Under the pieces are notes generated by a model. The model saw only the letters and a program-made list of their open reading frames with translations, was not told the origin of the DNA and did no database searches. Shown in pieces: positions 53,302-63,113 of a DNA stretch of 64,000 bases (position 1 is its first letter; each line of letters begins with the position of its first letter). This DNA is from Chryseobacterium phosphatilyticum (GTDB lineage: Bacteria; Bacteroidota; Bacteroidia; Flavobacteriales; Weeksellaceae): assembly GCF_002899825.2 (NCBI RefSeq), contig NZ_PPED02000002.1, positions 62,001-126,000 of the forward strand, read 5' to 3'. The position numbers and the translations under genes are program-made.

Positions 53302-53949
53302 ATGAGTTTTTTTGAAGAAAAAAATCCTGAAATGGATAGATATTTGGAGGCACATGCGTCTTCGGAATCTGAGATTCTGAAAAAGCTAAGGAGGGAGACT
53401 TACCAAAAAACAACACAGCCTCATATGATTTCGGGGTATCAGCAAGGGAGATTGCTGACCATCATCTCGCAGATGATGCAACCTAAGAATGTTCTTGAAA
53501 TAGGAACGTTTACAGGATATGCAACCTTATGTCTTGCTTCGGGTTTGTCGAAAGACGGGAAGATTACTACCCTGGATGTTAATGAAGATCTTGCTTATCT
53601 TCCGAAAAAATATTTTGAAGCCAGTGAATATGCCGGTCAGATTGACTTTAAACTTCAGGATGCTAAAGAATTTTTAAAAGAAACAGATGAATTTTTTGAT
53701 CTGATTTTTGTAGATGCAGATAAAGAGAATTATGCAGAATACTTTAGGCTGATTAAACCGAGAACGAAGTCGGGGTCTGTAATCCTGTTTGATAACGTTT
53801 TGTGGTACGGAAAAATCCTGGAAGAAAATCCCAAATTAAAATCTACACAGTCTATTCAGGAATTAAATGATTTAGCAGCAAAAGACGAAGATTTTGAAAA
53901 TCTTATTTTACCTTTGCGTGATGGAGTAAACTTCCTTCGCAGGAAGTAG
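53302..53949 (+). CDS. SAM-dependent O-methyltransferase
   Basis: 215 residues of the caffeoyl-CoA/catechol O-methyltransferase-like family. The SAM-binding motif is VLEIGTFTGYATLCLASGLS (about 65-84), with ITTLDVNEDLAYLP, then the metal-binding acidic segment DLIFVDADKENYAEYFRLIK (DADK near 140) and VILFDNVLWYGKIL. N-terminal EMDRYLEAHASSESEILKKL is also typical. Substrate not inferable. A TAAATTTG box at 53278-53285 lies 16 bases before the ATG. The gene is about 140 bases downstream of the peptide gene but separated by its terminator. Confidence 0.88.
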   Translation: MSFFEEKNPEMDRYLEAHASSESEILKKLRRETYQKTTQPHMISGYQQGRLLTIISQMMQPKNVLEIGTFTGYATLCLASGLSKDGKITTLDVNEDLAYLPKKYFEASEYAGQIDFKLQDAKEFLKETDEFFDLIFVDADKENYAEYFRLIKPRTKSGSVILFDNVLWYGKILEENPKLKSTQSIQELNDLAAKDEDFENLILPLRDGVNFLRRK

Positions 53950-54029
53950 TTAAATATTCAAAGATTAAAGGTAAAGAACTCTTGTAGGCTTTTCTAATCT
54001 TTAAATTATGATCATTAAATATAGAGTTA

Positions 54030-54746
54030 ATGAATAAAGGAATTTGTATAGTTACAGTAGCGCCGGTTCGTGCAGAAAATTCTGACAGAGCAGAAATCGT
54101 TACGGAAATATTGTTTGGAGAAAGTGCTGATATTTTGGAAGTAGATAAAACCTGGACCAAAATAAAAATGCATTATGATGGCTATGAAGGATGGATGGAT
54201 ACCAAACAGCTAAAACCTGTGACGGATGAGGAGCTTACCAGGAGAAAAGTAACCGTAGTTACAGAGGATTTTTCTTCTGTGCTGATGAATGACGGTAAAA
54301 CCTTACTTTCAATAGGCTCTGAAGTAGAATTTCCTGTCGTGGCATCAAAAAGAAGTCATGACATCCGCGAAAGTATTGCCCTTACAGCAAAAGAATTCCT
54401 GAATGTACCTTATTTATGGGGAGGTAAAAGTTTTTTTGCGGTAGACTGTTCTGGTTTTACACAATTGGTATATAAAGTTCACGATATTAAAATTCCCAGG
54501 GATGCCTCACAACAAGCTGAGGTAGGGGAGGCTCTTACTTTTGTAGAAGAAACCAAACCCGGAGACTTAGCTTTCTTTGAAAATGCTGACGGGAAAATTA
54601 TCCATGTAGGAATTATGCTGGAGAACCAGAAAATTATCCATGCTTCCGGAAAAGTACGAATTGATACACTGGATTCAACGGGGATTTTTAATAAAGAAAT
54701 GAATAAGCATACTCACAAACTGAGAGTACTAAAAAGTGTTATTTAA
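54030..54746 (+). CDS. NlpC/P60 family peptidoglycan hydrolase with SH3-like domain
   Basis: 238 residues. Residues about 4-62 form an SH3-type cell-wall-targeting domain (VTVAPVRAENSDRAEIVTEI, KIKMHYDGYEGWMDTKQL). The NlpC/P60 domain (about 115-235) has the catalytic Cys140 in FAVDCSGFTQLVYKV, His192 in IIHVGIMLENQ and the third polar residue His204 in IIHASGKVRI. It should cut D-gamma-glutamyl-diaminopimelate links in stem peptides. No signal peptide is visible at the chosen ATG. The DUF1648 gene follows after 22 bases. Confidence 0.88.
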   Translation: MNKGICIVTVAPVRAENSDRAEIVTEILFGESADILEVDKTWTKIKMHYDGYEGWMDTKQLKPVTDEELTRRKVTVVTEDFSSVLMNDGKTLLSIGSEVEFPVVASKRSHDIRESIALTAKEFLNVPYLWGGKSFFAVDCSGFTQLVYKVHDIKIPRDASQQAEVGEALTFVEETKPGDLAFFENADGKIIHVGIMLENQKIIHASGKVRIDTLDSTGIFNKEMNKHTHKLRVLKSVI

Positions 54747-54768
54747 TTACAATTAAATCTCATCTAAA

Positions 54769-55236
54769 ATGGAAAATATTCTCTTTACAGTTATTGATAT
54801 TTTTAATTTTGGATTAGTCGCTTTTTTGTGGGGATTTACTATAAAGTATTACCACATTTTACCGGAAAGAATTCCTGTTCACTTTGATGTGGAGGGAAAC
54901 CCTGACCGATCCGGAGGAAAAATATATGCTTTTTTGATGCCTGTAATTGCCATATTACTGTTTGTTGTATTCACATATATTACCAGGCATCCTGAAAGGG
55001 CTAATTTTCCGGTAGAGATTACAGAACAGAATAGGATTTCACAGTATTTGATTATGAAGATCTTTCTGAGGGTTTTGTTTATGATGATTATGATATTATT
55101 TATCAATAACCAGGATTATATGTTCAGATACTCTTTTGATAATAAAGCAAAACCCAGAATTCCTATGATAGTACTTATTTTATCAATTATAGGATTTGTA
55201 CCTGCAATACTTATTATTACTCGTTTGTTTACATGA
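54769..55236 (+). CDS. DUF1648 membrane protein
   Basis: 155 residues with about four membrane helices. The N-terminal part YYHILPERIPVHFDVEGNPD followed by RSGGKIYAFLMPVIAI is the DUF1648 motif, with a P-x-H-F/W-x3-G-x-PD core between helices one and two. Later helices include IFLRVLFMMIMILFINN and IPMIVLILSIIGFVPAILII. SdpI-type immunity proteins contain a related domain, but here the extra SdpI C-terminal helices are missing. The stop overlaps the cupin gene start by four bases (ATGA), so they are coupled. Confidence 0.8.
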   Translation: MENILFTVIDIFNFGLVAFLWGFTIKYYHILPERIPVHFDVEGNPDRSGGKIYAFLMPVIAILLFVVFTYITRHPERANFPVEITEQNRISQYLIMKIFLRVLFMMIMILFINNQDYMFRYSFDNKAKPRIPMIVLILSIIGFVPAILIITRLFT

Positions 55237-55577
55237 TACATTCTAAAGACAATTCGGAACATTATATTTGGGGAAATCAGTGTGACAGCTGGATTTTGAA
55301 AAATACTCCCAAACTTTCCGTGAAGCAGGAAAAGATGCCTGCAGGAACTTCAGAAAAATTACATTATCACAAAATAGCAGAACAGTTTTTTTACATTCTG
55401 AAAGGAGAAGCTGTTCTGTATATCAATGAAGAAAAGCTGCCGGTTAAAGAAGGGGAATCAATTTCCATTGCACCCGGATCAAAGCATTTTATCTCCAATG
55501 AATCTGCTGAAGAAATAGAGTTTTTGGTCATATCCAATCCTCCTGCGGATCATGACAGAATTGAAATTAAAGAATAA
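55233..55577 (+). CDS. Cupin-domain protein
   Basis: 114 residues, a single small beta-barrel. Cupin motif 1 is in GTSEKLHYHKIAEQFFYILK and GEAVLYINEE (metal-binding His, His, Glu), and motif 2 is in GESISIAPGSKHFISNESAE (third His). Metal-dependent sugar or small-molecule binding is likely; mannose-6-phosphate isomerase-like cupins have this size. It is translationally coupled with the DUF1648 gene and starts a short unit leading into kdtA. Confidence 0.82.
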   Translation: MIHSKDNSEHYIWGNQCDSWILKNTPKLSVKQEKMPAGTSEKLHYHKIAEQFFYILKGEAVLYINEEKLPVKEGESISIAPGSKHFISNESAEEIEFLVISNPPADHDRIEIKE

Positions 55578-55581
55578 TAAA

Positions 55582-56820
55582 ATGGGTTTTCTCTACAATA
55601 TATTGATCAGTCTCCTTACGTTCGGAATGAACGTTTTCTCGTTGATTAATGATAAAACTAAAAAAGGCGTTGAAGGGAGAGGGCAATCCCTAGATAAAGT
55701 GAAGTCTGCACTTTTAAAAACCGATAAAGTGATTTGGATGCATGCAGCCAGTCTTGGGGAATATGAACAAGGATTGCCTGTTTTGGAACAACTTAAAAAG
55801 AATTTCCCCGGCCATAAGATTCTTGTTACCTTCTTTTCTCCGTCGGGTTATGAAAATGTCATTAAAAAGAAACATATTGCGGATGTGATTTGTTATCTGC
55901 CTTTTGATAAAAAGAGTATTATCAATGAATTTGTAGCGCAATTTGATGCTGAACTATTTTTTACGGTGAAGTATGATTATTGGTATAATCTTTTGAGCAC
56001 ACTTAAAAACCGTGGTACAAAAATTTATGTTATTTCCGCACTGTTTTATGAAAGACAGTCGTTTTTTACGTCCTATGGAAAATGGTTTGTAAAACAACTT
56101 CAGAAAAATGTAGACTGGTTCTTTCACCAAACCCAGTTCTCTCTTGCGTTGGCAAAAAGCGTAGGATTGTTGCAGTCTTCAGTAACGGGAGATACAAGGT
56201 TTGATAGAGTGAAACAGCTCAGGGAAAGAGATAACCATGTTGATTATATTATGGATTTTAAAAAAGGTCATAAGGTTGTTGTTTTTGGAAGTTCGTGGCA
56301 GGCTGAAGAGAAATTAGCCGAAGTTGTTTCCCGTAAAAATAGGATGGTAAAAATAATCATTGCTCCTCACGATCTCAAAAGAGTAGAGCACTTAAAAAAT
56401 CTTTTCCCGGATGCCTTATTATACAGCCAGATGAAGAGTTCTCAATTAGTAAATTCTGATGCTCAAATTCTGATTATTGATAGTATTGGTTTACTTTCAA
56501 AATTGTATTCCTATGCTGATGTAGCAGTTGTTGGTGGAGGTTTTCATGTGGCAGGATTGCATAATATCCTGGAGGCAGCCACTTTTGGTGTACCTGTTGT
56601 TTTTGGTGACCATTACAAAAAAAATCCTGAAGCTGACGGACTTATCGCTGCAGATGGAGGACGAGCTTTCAAAGATGAGTATGAAGCTTCTGAATTTGTG
56701 CTGTTTGTTACCAATGAGGATAATCAGGAAGAACTGGAAACAATGTCTGAAAATGCTAAGAATTTCATTGATAGTAAACCCAATTCTACAGCAATGATTC
56801 TGGATAAGATTTTATCTTAA
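55582..56820 (+). CDS. waaA: 3-deoxy-D-manno-octulosonic acid transferase (KdtA)
   Basis: 412 residues from the ATG at 55582, four bases after the cupin stop; an upstream ATG at 55552 lies inside the cupin gene and is less likely. GT30 features: an N-terminal membrane helix (LYNILISLLTFGMNVFSLIN), WMHAASLGEYEQGLPVLEQL (catalytic Glu region), ILVTFFSPSGYENVIKKKH, YLPFDKKSIINEFVAQFDAE, FFTVKYDYWYNLLSTLKNRG, and VVGGGFHVAGLHNILEAATF near 320-340. It adds Kdo to lipid A. The last nine bases overlap the gene on the opposite strand. Surface-polysaccharide genes follow. Confidence 0.93.
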   Translation: MGFLYNILISLLTFGMNVFSLINDKTKKGVEGRGQSLDKVKSALLKTDKVIWMHAASLGEYEQGLPVLEQLKKNFPGHKILVTFFSPSGYENVIKKKHIADVICYLPFDKKSIINEFVAQFDAELFFTVKYDYWYNLLSTLKNRGTKIYVISALFYERQSFFTSYGKWFVKQLQKNVDWFFHQTQFSLALAKSVGLLQSSVTGDTRFDRVKQLRERDNHVDYIMDFKKGHKVVVFGSSWQAEEKLAEVVSRKNRMVKIIIAPHDLKRVEHLKNLFPDALLYSQMKSSQLVNSDAQILIIDSIGLLSKLYSYADVAVVGGGFHVAGLHNILEAATFGVPVVFGDHYKKNPEADGLIAADGGRAFKDEYEASEFVLFVTNEDNQEELETMSENAKNFIDSKPNSTAMILDKILS

Positions 56821-57438
56821 AAATCCCTGGCTTTTTATTTCCTTCATGATTTGATCAATATTGTCTGGGATTTTTTCACATTCAAACCAATTGAAGTCAA
56901 GGCTGTTGTTGATGCAAAGTTTTTGAAGATAATGATTTTCTTTGATTTTATTCAAGCTGTCCCGAAGGTATTCATCAATTTCCATCCAGTAATCTTCATC
57001 CAGTTTTTTGATTAATGTCAGTGATTTGAATATTTTATTGATGATATAAATATAGAGTTTGTACACATTGTCAAATCTCTGTCTGCTAAGATCATCGTTA
57101 TACTCTAAAATCTTATTAATCAGTAAAAGATTCAGCGAAACTTCTCCAAACTTATCAGTTGTTATTTTTACATGTTCAGTAATATCAGCACTTATTTTCC
57201 GGATAATTCCAAGAAAGTATTTGGCATTTCCAATGTATTTTGATGCTAACACAACCTGTTCTTCTACCTGCTCTTCCTTCGTGTTTCTCTTCTCATCGGT
57301 CGTCTCAGGATCAATCAGTTCGAAATACAATTTTTTTGACAACAATTTATCTTTTCTCAGAAGCCTGAAAATAAGTCTATCTTTATCAGTACCGGAAAAG
57401 GCGCTCAATGCTGCTTTAAACTCTTTCGAATATTCCAT
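56812..57438 (-). CDS. Conserved-looking helical protein of unknown function
   Basis: 208 residues, rich in Lys, Glu, Ile and Leu with no signal peptide and no membrane segment. Helices such as KDRLIFRLLRKDKLLSKKLY, VLASKYIGNAKYFLGIIRKI and LYIYIINKIFKSLTLIKKLD dominate. I do not recognise the family. Its start overlaps the GT2 gene stop by one base (TGATG), so they are coupled, and its end overlaps kdtA by nine bases tail-to-tail. Confidence 0.6.
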   Translation of the reverse strand: MEYSKEFKAALSAFSGTDKDRLIFRLLRKDKLLSKKLYFELIDPETTDEKRNTKEEQVEEQVVLASKYIGNAKYFLGIIRKISADITEHVKITTDKFGEVSLNLLLINKILEYNDDLSRQRFDNVYKLYIYIINKIFKSLTLIKKLDEDYWMEIDEYLRDSLNKIKENHYLQKLCINNSLDFNWFECEKIPDNIDQIMKEIKSQGFLR

Positions 57439-58193
57439 CAGTTGAAAATTTTTGAGTATTTAAGGAAACCGTTTAAAGCCCAATTAGCAGTATAATACAA
57501 TGATTTTAAAGTAGAAAATCCCATGAAGTCTTTATATACCAGGTATTGATCTTTAATGATATTTTTTTTATTTCTTGAAACGCTGTTTTCCCGCATCCTG
57601 TATTTTGCCATTGTTTTATTAATAGGCATCCCTTCAGGGATTACCTTTAAAAGATTTAGCCACATGACATGATCTTCACGCTTACTTTTAACCGGAAATA
57701 AAAATTTCCCTACCCTTTTGGTGTCATACATGGTAGAAACCGGTGCGAGTCTGCAGGTTTTTAATAAATTGGAAAAAGTAACAATGGTATCTGCCATAAA
57801 ATCTTTGAGTATTGGCTGCAATTGTTCGTCGCATCTGGAATAATTGCAATACACAAGTTCCGCATTATGCTGCTGCATATAATCTGTCATTGTTTCAAGA
57901 TACTCAGGATACCAGTAATCATCAGAATCAAGGAAAGCGATATATCTGCCCTGTGCTCTTTCAAGACTGTTATTCCTTGCATTTCCTGCACCTCCGTTTT
58001 TTTCTAGTACCTGTAGTTTTATTCTTGGATCATTGTATTTTCTGATGATCTCTACTGTATTATCTTGAGAAAGATCATCAGTAATTAACCATTCCCAATT
58101 CTGGTAAGTTTGAGTAAGAACAGATTGTATCGTTTCTTCAATAAATTCTGCAGAATTGTAACAGGGGGTGATAATAGAAACAAGGTCTTTCAT
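57438..58193 (-). CDS. Glycosyltransferase family 2
   Basis: 251 residues. N-terminal GT-A domain: VSIITPCYNSAEFIEETIQS (4-23), EWLITDDLSQDNTVEIIRKY, AGNARNNSLERAQGRYIAFL and the DXD motif in FLDSDDYWYPEYLETM. The rest includes SKREDHVMWLNLLKVIPEGM (ED-type acceptor motif). It is a soluble inverting transferase for surface polysaccharide. Upstream, an acyltransferase gene is transcribed in the same direction 24 bases away, so the three genes form an operon likely decorating a glycan. Confidence 0.88.
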   Translation of the reverse strand: MKDLVSIITPCYNSAEFIEETIQSVLTQTYQNWEWLITDDLSQDNTVEIIRKYNDPRIKLQVLEKNGGAGNARNNSLERAQGRYIAFLDSDDYWYPEYLETMTDYMQQHNAELVYCNYSRCDEQLQPILKDFMADTIVTFSNLLKTCRLAPVSTMYDTKRVGKFLFPVKSKREDHVMWLNLLKVIPEGMPINKTMAKYRMRENSVSRNKKNIIKDQYLVYKDFMGFSTLKSLYYTANWALNGFLKYSKIFN

Positions 58194-58217
58194 TTGTGCT
58201 ATAAAATATGGGTAAAA

Positions 58218-59195
58218 TTATAAAAATCTTTTTTCATAGAAATGCCATGAGCTTACCCCAACAGCAATGACCACGAACATGCATACCAGAGCCATTACAA
58301 AAGGGTTGTAATCTTCAAACAATCCTAAAGTCTGGAAAGTTCTGATGATTGGGAAGTGGAAAATATAAATTCCATATGTGAAATCCCCATATTTTCCGAA
58401 ATTATTTAAAAATTTGAATGAATAGGCAATATACATGACGATAACACCGATCATCATTGGGGAAAAAAGCTGAAATTTTAAGTATAAATCAATCCAAACG
58501 GTAGCGAGGGCAATGATAAAAATTATATTTTTATGTTGGATAAATTTATCAAAATTAAAGTAGATCAGCATTCCTGGGATAAAATAGGATAATGTTCCGG
58601 GCAGCTGTTTGGCAAGTGAAATTTTATTTAATGATTCAAAATAGTTTAGATAAATAAGTGACAAAAAGTATAAAATTATCAAACTTATATTTCTGTATTT
58701 ATTCTTCTTTCCAAAAAGCAAAAACAACAGAGGTACAGCAAAATAGTAGCACATTTCTATCTTCAGTGTCCAAAGGGCACCATTTACGGCCTGATTTCCA
58801 AAAACTCCGGGAAGCCAGGGGGCTTTGAAATTTAAAAATAATGAATTCCAGAAAAGGTATTTGTAAACTTGTGTATTGCTAAAATATTCAGTGAAAGAAT
58901 ATGTACTTACCAAACTTAGTAAAATTGCACATAAAAAAATAACCAATAAGTAAGCGGGAACAATTCTTTTGATTCTCTTTTTTAAATAACTTTTTAGACT
59001 GGAAGATCTTTCATAACTCCTTGCTATAAGAAATCCACTGACTGCAAAGAAGCCGAAAACGGCAATTTCTATGGGACTGTGTTCAAAAATTTTAAGATCA
59101 GGAGAATTACTGAGAGTGCCAAGATGCCCTAGAAAGACAATAAAGGCAAGGAGAACGCGTATAAAATCAAAATTGTTTTTCGTAATATCCTGCAT
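58218..59195 (-). CDS. Acyltransferase family 3 membrane protein
   Basis: 325 residues with about ten membrane helices. The N-terminus FDFIRVLLAFIVFLGHLGTL carries the Arg and His of the acyltransferase-3 (OafA-like) family, followed by VFGFFAVSGFLIARSYERSS and KRIKRIVPAYLLVIF. Later segments are typical helices (YIAYSFKFLNNFGKYGDFTY, GIYIFHFPIIRTFQTLG). It probably O-acetylates a surface sugar before or during polymer assembly, matching the adjacent GT2 gene. A long leader separates it from the divergent lipocalin gene. Confidence 0.87.
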   Translation of the reverse strand: MQDITKNNFDFIRVLLAFIVFLGHLGTLSNSPDLKIFEHSPIEIAVFGFFAVSGFLIARSYERSSSLKSYLKKRIKRIVPAYLLVIFLCAILLSLVSTYSFTEYFSNTQVYKYLFWNSLFLNFKAPWLPGVFGNQAVNGALWTLKIEMCYYFAVPLLFLLFGKKNKYRNISLIILYFLSLIYLNYFESLNKISLAKQLPGTLSYFIPGMLIYFNFDKFIQHKNIIFIIALATVWIDLYLKFQLFSPMMIGVIVMYIAYSFKFLNNFGKYGDFTYGIYIFHFPIIRTFQTLGLFEDYNPFVMALVCMFVVIAVGVSSWHFYEKRFL

Positions 59196-59394
59196 TTGCT
59201 ATTTTTCTTACAAAAGTAACTTTTTTAATAAAATTAGGAAGACTTTACCAGATTCAATATTTGTTAAATAAAGGTCTTATTGAGCTTTCTTGCTTTAAAA
59301 TACATATAAATAAAGGATGATGAAATAATTTTTGATAAAAAAACGTTATTTAAATCAAAAAAATTATAATTTTAGCGCTTGAAAAAATTAATCT

Positions 59395-59877
59395 ATGAAG
59401 AAATTACTACTACTATTTGCAGGTGTGTCATTATTTGTGGCTACCGGATGTAATAATGATAACGATACTGTGAGAGAAGCTCCACTTGTAGGTCTCTGGC
59501 AACCGTTAAAAGAAGTGGTTACTACAGTTGAAACAGGGGAACAACCGGTTTCAGATCAGATTACTTATACCGATTGTCAGAAACAGTCCAGATGGTGGTT
59601 CAGTACTGAAACAAACGGAAAAAAAATAGATGTAACAGAACCTACGACAGCTGGTGGAACATGTAATATTTTACCGGATAAGAACTTTACCTATACTTAT
59701 GAGAAAAGTGGAAAAACGATTATCATGAAATTTCAGGGTATTGTAGAACCGGTTACAGGAAAGGTAGTAACCTTAAATGATACAACCCTCAACCTCTCAG
59801 TAAGAGAAGAAACTCAGGATCCGACTGTATTTAAAACAAGAACATATACTTTTAAGAGAGTAAACCCTCAACAATAG
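59395..59877 (+). CDS. Lipocalin-like lipoprotein
   Basis: 160 residues. Signal MKKLLLLFAGVSLFVATGCN with lipobox Cys at residue 19, then a small beta-barrel-like body of the lipocalin-like type: VGLWQPLKEVVTTVETGEQP, TDCQKQSRWWFSTETNGKK, CNILPDKNFTYTYEKSGKTI and VVTLNDTTLNLSVREE. G-x-W near the start and alternating polar strands suggest a lipocalin. Flavobacterial genomes have many such lipoproteins; ligand unknown. A terminator follows. Confidence 0.72.
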   Translation: MKKLLLLFAGVSLFVATGCNNDNDTVREAPLVGLWQPLKEVVTTVETGEQPVSDQITYTDCQKQSRWWFSTETNGKKIDVTEPTTAGGTCNILPDKNFTYTYEKSGKTIIMKFQGIVEPVTGKVVTLNDTTLNLSVREETQDPTVFKTRTYTFKRVNPQQ

Positions 59878-59904
59878 TACGTATATTTCAAGATATAAGA
59901 ACAG

Positions 59905-59931
59905 ATCTCATCCCCGGATGAGATTTTTTAT
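59905..59931 (+). terminator. Terminator of the lipocalin-like gene
   Basis: Stem ATCTCATCC (59905-59913) with GGATGAGAT (59916-59924) and a T-run. Confidence 0.88.
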
Positions 59932-59986
59932 TGCGCAAAGATTTGGAATTCATCATAATTTAAATTTCTATTTCTTTTAAAATCAT

Positions 59987-59994
59987 TATTTTTG
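59987..59994 (+). promoter_or_regulatory. -7 promoter box for leuS
   Basis: TATTTTTG, exact TAnnTTTG match, giving a leader of about 60 nt before the GTG start at 60060. Confidence 0.6.
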
Positions 59995-60059
59995 TGAATC
60001 TTGTTTACGAGAAAAAATAATCCAAATATTTAAAGTCTAACATATAATACATATATAAA

Positions 60060-62873
60060 GTGTTTTACGATCATCAGCAGATAGAAAAAAAGTGGCAGAA
60101 ATACTGGGAGGAAAAGCAGACCTACAAAACCTCCAATAATACCGATAAACCTAAATTTTATGTACTCGATATGTTCCCATACCCATCCGGAGCCGGACTT
60201 CATGTAGGTCACCCGCTTGGATATATTGCATCAGATATTTACGCGAGATATAAAAGACACCAGGGGTTTAATGTTCTCCACCCTGTTGGGTATGACAGTT
60301 TCGGACTTCCTGCTGAGCAGTATGCCATCCAGACAGGACAGCATCCGGCAATCACAACAGAGCAGAATATCAACAGATACGAAGAACAATTAAGAAAAAT
60401 AGGATTTTCATTTGACTGGAGCAGAGAAGTGAGAACTTCTGATGCATCGTATTATAAATGGACACAATGGATTTTTATTCAGTTGTATCATTCATGGTAT
60501 AATAAAAATACAGATAAGGCTGAGGCTATTGATACCTTAATCCAGTATTTTGAAGAAAAAGGAACTGAAGGATTAAATGCTAACCAAAACGATGAATTAA
60601 ATTTCACCGCTGAAGATTGGAAAAATGCTTCCGATCTTGATAAAGAAGATATCTTATTGAATTACCGCCTTGCCTACAGAGCAGAGACTACGGTAAACTG
60701 GTGTCCTGCATTAGGAACTGTATTGGCCAATGATGAGGTGAAAGACGGGAAATCGGAAAGAGGCGGATTTCCTGTATTTCAGAAAAAAATGATGCAGTGG
60801 AGTATGAGAATCTCTGCATACTCAGAAAGATTATTACAAGGACTTACTGCATTAGACTGGCCTCAGCCTTTGAAAGATTCTCAGGAATACTGGATTGGTA
60901 AATCTCAGGGGGCACAGGTTCAGTTTCAGGTAGAAGGACATGACGAAATTGTTGAGGTATTTACTACAAGACCTGATACCATCTTTGGTGCTACATTTAT
61001 GGTATTAGCTCCCGAAAATCCTTTGGTAGATACCATTACTACAGATGCCCAGAAAGAAGAAGTAGATACTTATATTGAAGAAACTTCCAAGAAAACCGAG
61101 AGAGACAGGATGTCTGACGTGAAAAACGTGAGTGGAGCTTTCACGGGAAGTTATGCAATCAATCCGTTCAGTGGAGAAAAAATGCCAATCTATATTTCAG
61201 ACTATGTGTTGATGGGATATGGAACAGGAGCGGTAATGGCTGTTCCCGCACATGATGAGCGTGATCACCGATTTGCCAAGAAATTTAATCTTGAAATTAA
61301 AAAAGTTGTAGAAACTGAAGAAGATGTTCAGGAAAAATCTTTTGACTCTAAAGATTCTGTTTGCGTAAATTCTGATTTCTTAAACGGGTTACATTATAAT
61401 GATGCAAAATCAAAAATAATTTCTGAGATTGAAAACAAAGGAATCGGTCACGGAACAACCAACTACAGACAACGTGATGCTATTTTCTCAAGACAAAGAT
61501 ATTGGGGAGAACCTGTTCCTATATATTATAAGGATAGCATGCCTTATACATTACCGACTTCTGCATTGCCGCTAGAACTTCCTGAGGTTGAAAAATATTT
61601 ACCAACAGAGGATGGAGATCCGCCATTAGGAAATGCAAAAACATTTGCCTGGGATGAATCAAATCAAAAAGTAGTAGATACAGATTTAATTGATGACAAG
61701 ACTGTATTCCCATTAGAATTATCCACTATGCCAGGATGGGCAGGAAGCTCATGGTATTTCCTTAGATATATGGATCCTCAGAATGATGGAGAATTCTCCG
61801 CAAAGAATCTTTCAGATTATTGGGGGCAAGTAGATTTATATATTGGAGGTAGTGAACATGCTACCGGTCACTTATTGTATTCCCGTTTTTGGAATATGTT
61901 CTTAAAAGACAGAGGTTGGATCAATCATGATGAGCCTTTCCAGAAATTGATCAACCAGGGGATGATTCTTGGGATGAGTGCATTTGTATATAGAATTGAT
62001 GGTACCAATCAATATGTATCTAAAAATTTAGCCGGAGAATATCAGACTCAGCAGATCCATGTTGATGTATCCTTATTAAAAGGAACCTCTGATGAATTGG
62101 ATACCGAAGCTTTCAAGGCATGGAGACCAGATTATGCGAATGCAGAATTTATTCTGGAAGATGGAAAATACATTACCGACCGTGAAGTAGAAAAAATGTC
62201 CAAGTCTAAATATAATGTAGTAAACCCTGATGACATCTGTGAAGAATACGGAGCTGATGGTTTAAGATTATATGAAATGTTCCTTGGACCATTGGAGCAA
62301 TCCAAACCTTGGAATACTCAAGGGCTAAGTGGAGTATATGGCTTCCTTAAAAAATTCTGGAACCTTTATTTTAACGCAGACCATTTTGAAGTTTCTGACG
62401 AAGAGCCGACGAAAGCAGAATATAAAGTTTTACATACCTTAATTAAAAAGGTCGTTTACGACATTGAAAATTTCTCATTCAATACTTCGGTATCATCTTT
62501 TATGATTGCGGTCAATGAGCTTCAGAAATTAAAATGTAACAAACGCAATATTTTAGAACCTCTTGCCGTTATCATCTCTCCGTATGCACCCCATATTTGT
62601 GAAGAACTTTGGAGTCTGTTAGGGCATGAAACATCCATTGAATTTGAAAAATTCCCTGTATTAAACGAGGATTATCTAATTGAGGATGAAATTGAATATC
62701 CGGTAAGCGTAAATGGTAAAATGAAGTTCAAAATTTCGCTTTCGGCTCAGTTTTCTGCTAAGGAGGTGGAAGATTTGGTGATTTCAAACGAGAAAATGCA
62801 ACAGATTTTGGAGGGAAAAACCCCTAAAAAAATCATTGTAGTTCCTCACCGTATTGTGAATATCGTAATTTAA
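60060..62873 (+). CDS. leuS: Leucine-tRNA ligase
   Basis: 937 residues, class I synthetase. GTG start at 60060 (MFYDHQQIEKKWQKYWEEKQ); no ATG lies at the right place and the N-terminus fits LeuS. HIGH-type motif HVGH (48-51) in SGAGLHVGHPLGYIASDIYA. The CP1 editing domain is recognisable by FTTRPDTIFGATFMVLAPEN and YGTGAVMAVPAHDERDHRFA. The KMSKS motif is in EKMSKSKYNVVNPDD (about 712-716). It charges tRNA-Leu and edits mischarged tRNAs. It stands alone between a lipocalin gene and the ExbB gene. Confidence 0.97.
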   Translation: MFYDHQQIEKKWQKYWEEKQTYKTSNNTDKPKFYVLDMFPYPSGAGLHVGHPLGYIASDIYARYKRHQGFNVLHPVGYDSFGLPAEQYAIQTGQHPAITTEQNINRYEEQLRKIGFSFDWSREVRTSDASYYKWTQWIFIQLYHSWYNKNTDKAEAIDTLIQYFEEKGTEGLNANQNDELNFTAEDWKNASDLDKEDILLNYRLAYRAETTVNWCPALGTVLANDEVKDGKSERGGFPVFQKKMMQWSMRISAYSERLLQGLTALDWPQPLKDSQEYWIGKSQGAQVQFQVEGHDEIVEVFTTRPDTIFGATFMVLAPENPLVDTITTDAQKEEVDTYIEETSKKTERDRMSDVKNVSGAFTGSYAINPFSGEKMPIYISDYVLMGYGTGAVMAVPAHDERDHRFAKKFNLEIKKVVETEEDVQEKSFDSKDSVCVNSDFLNGLHYNDAKSKIISEIENKGIGHGTTNYRQRDAIFSRQRYWGEPVPIYYKDSMPYTLPTSALPLELPEVEKYLPTEDGDPPLGNAKTFAWDESNQKVVDTDLIDDKTVFPLELSTMPGWAGSSWYFLRYMDPQNDGEFSAKNLSDYWGQVDLYIGGSEHATGHLLYSRFWNMFLKDRGWINHDEPFQKLINQGMILGMSAFVYRIDGTNQYVSKNLAGEYQTQQIHVDVSLLKGTSDELDTEAFKAWRPDYANAEFILEDGKYITDREVEKMSKSKYNVVNPDDICEEYGADGLRLYEMFLGPLEQSKPWNTQGLSGVYGFLKKFWNLYFNADHFEVSDEEPTKAEYKVLHTLIKKVVYDIENFSFNTSVSSFMIAVNELQKLKCNKRNILEPLAVIISPYAPHICEELWSLLGHETSIEFEKFPVLNEDYLIEDEIEYPVSVNGKMKFKISLSAQFSAKEVEDLVISNEKMQQILEGKTPKKIIVVPHRIVNIVI

Positions 62874-63055
62874 AAAAAAATTAACATTGGGAAATTAAAA
62901 AAAATGGGGGTCTAATTTTTTTGATTTTTTAACCCAAATGTTAAATTTGAAAAATATATATAAAATAATTGCGAATAATTATAATATTAAAATCGTATTA
63001 AATTTTCTTTATTAAAAAAAAGCAAAATGTTTAATTAAGACTCTTGCATTTTAAT

Positions 63056-63063
63056 TAATTTTG
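63056..63063 (+). promoter_or_regulatory. -7 promoter box for the ExbB gene
   Basis: TAATTTTG, exact TAnnTTTG match, 50 bases before the ATG at 63114. The rest of 62874-63055 is very AT-rich with no other feature. Confidence 0.55.
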
Positions 63064-63113
63064 CCTTTAATTTACACCCTGTAAAATTTTAAAACAATAT
63101 AATTTAGTTAAAT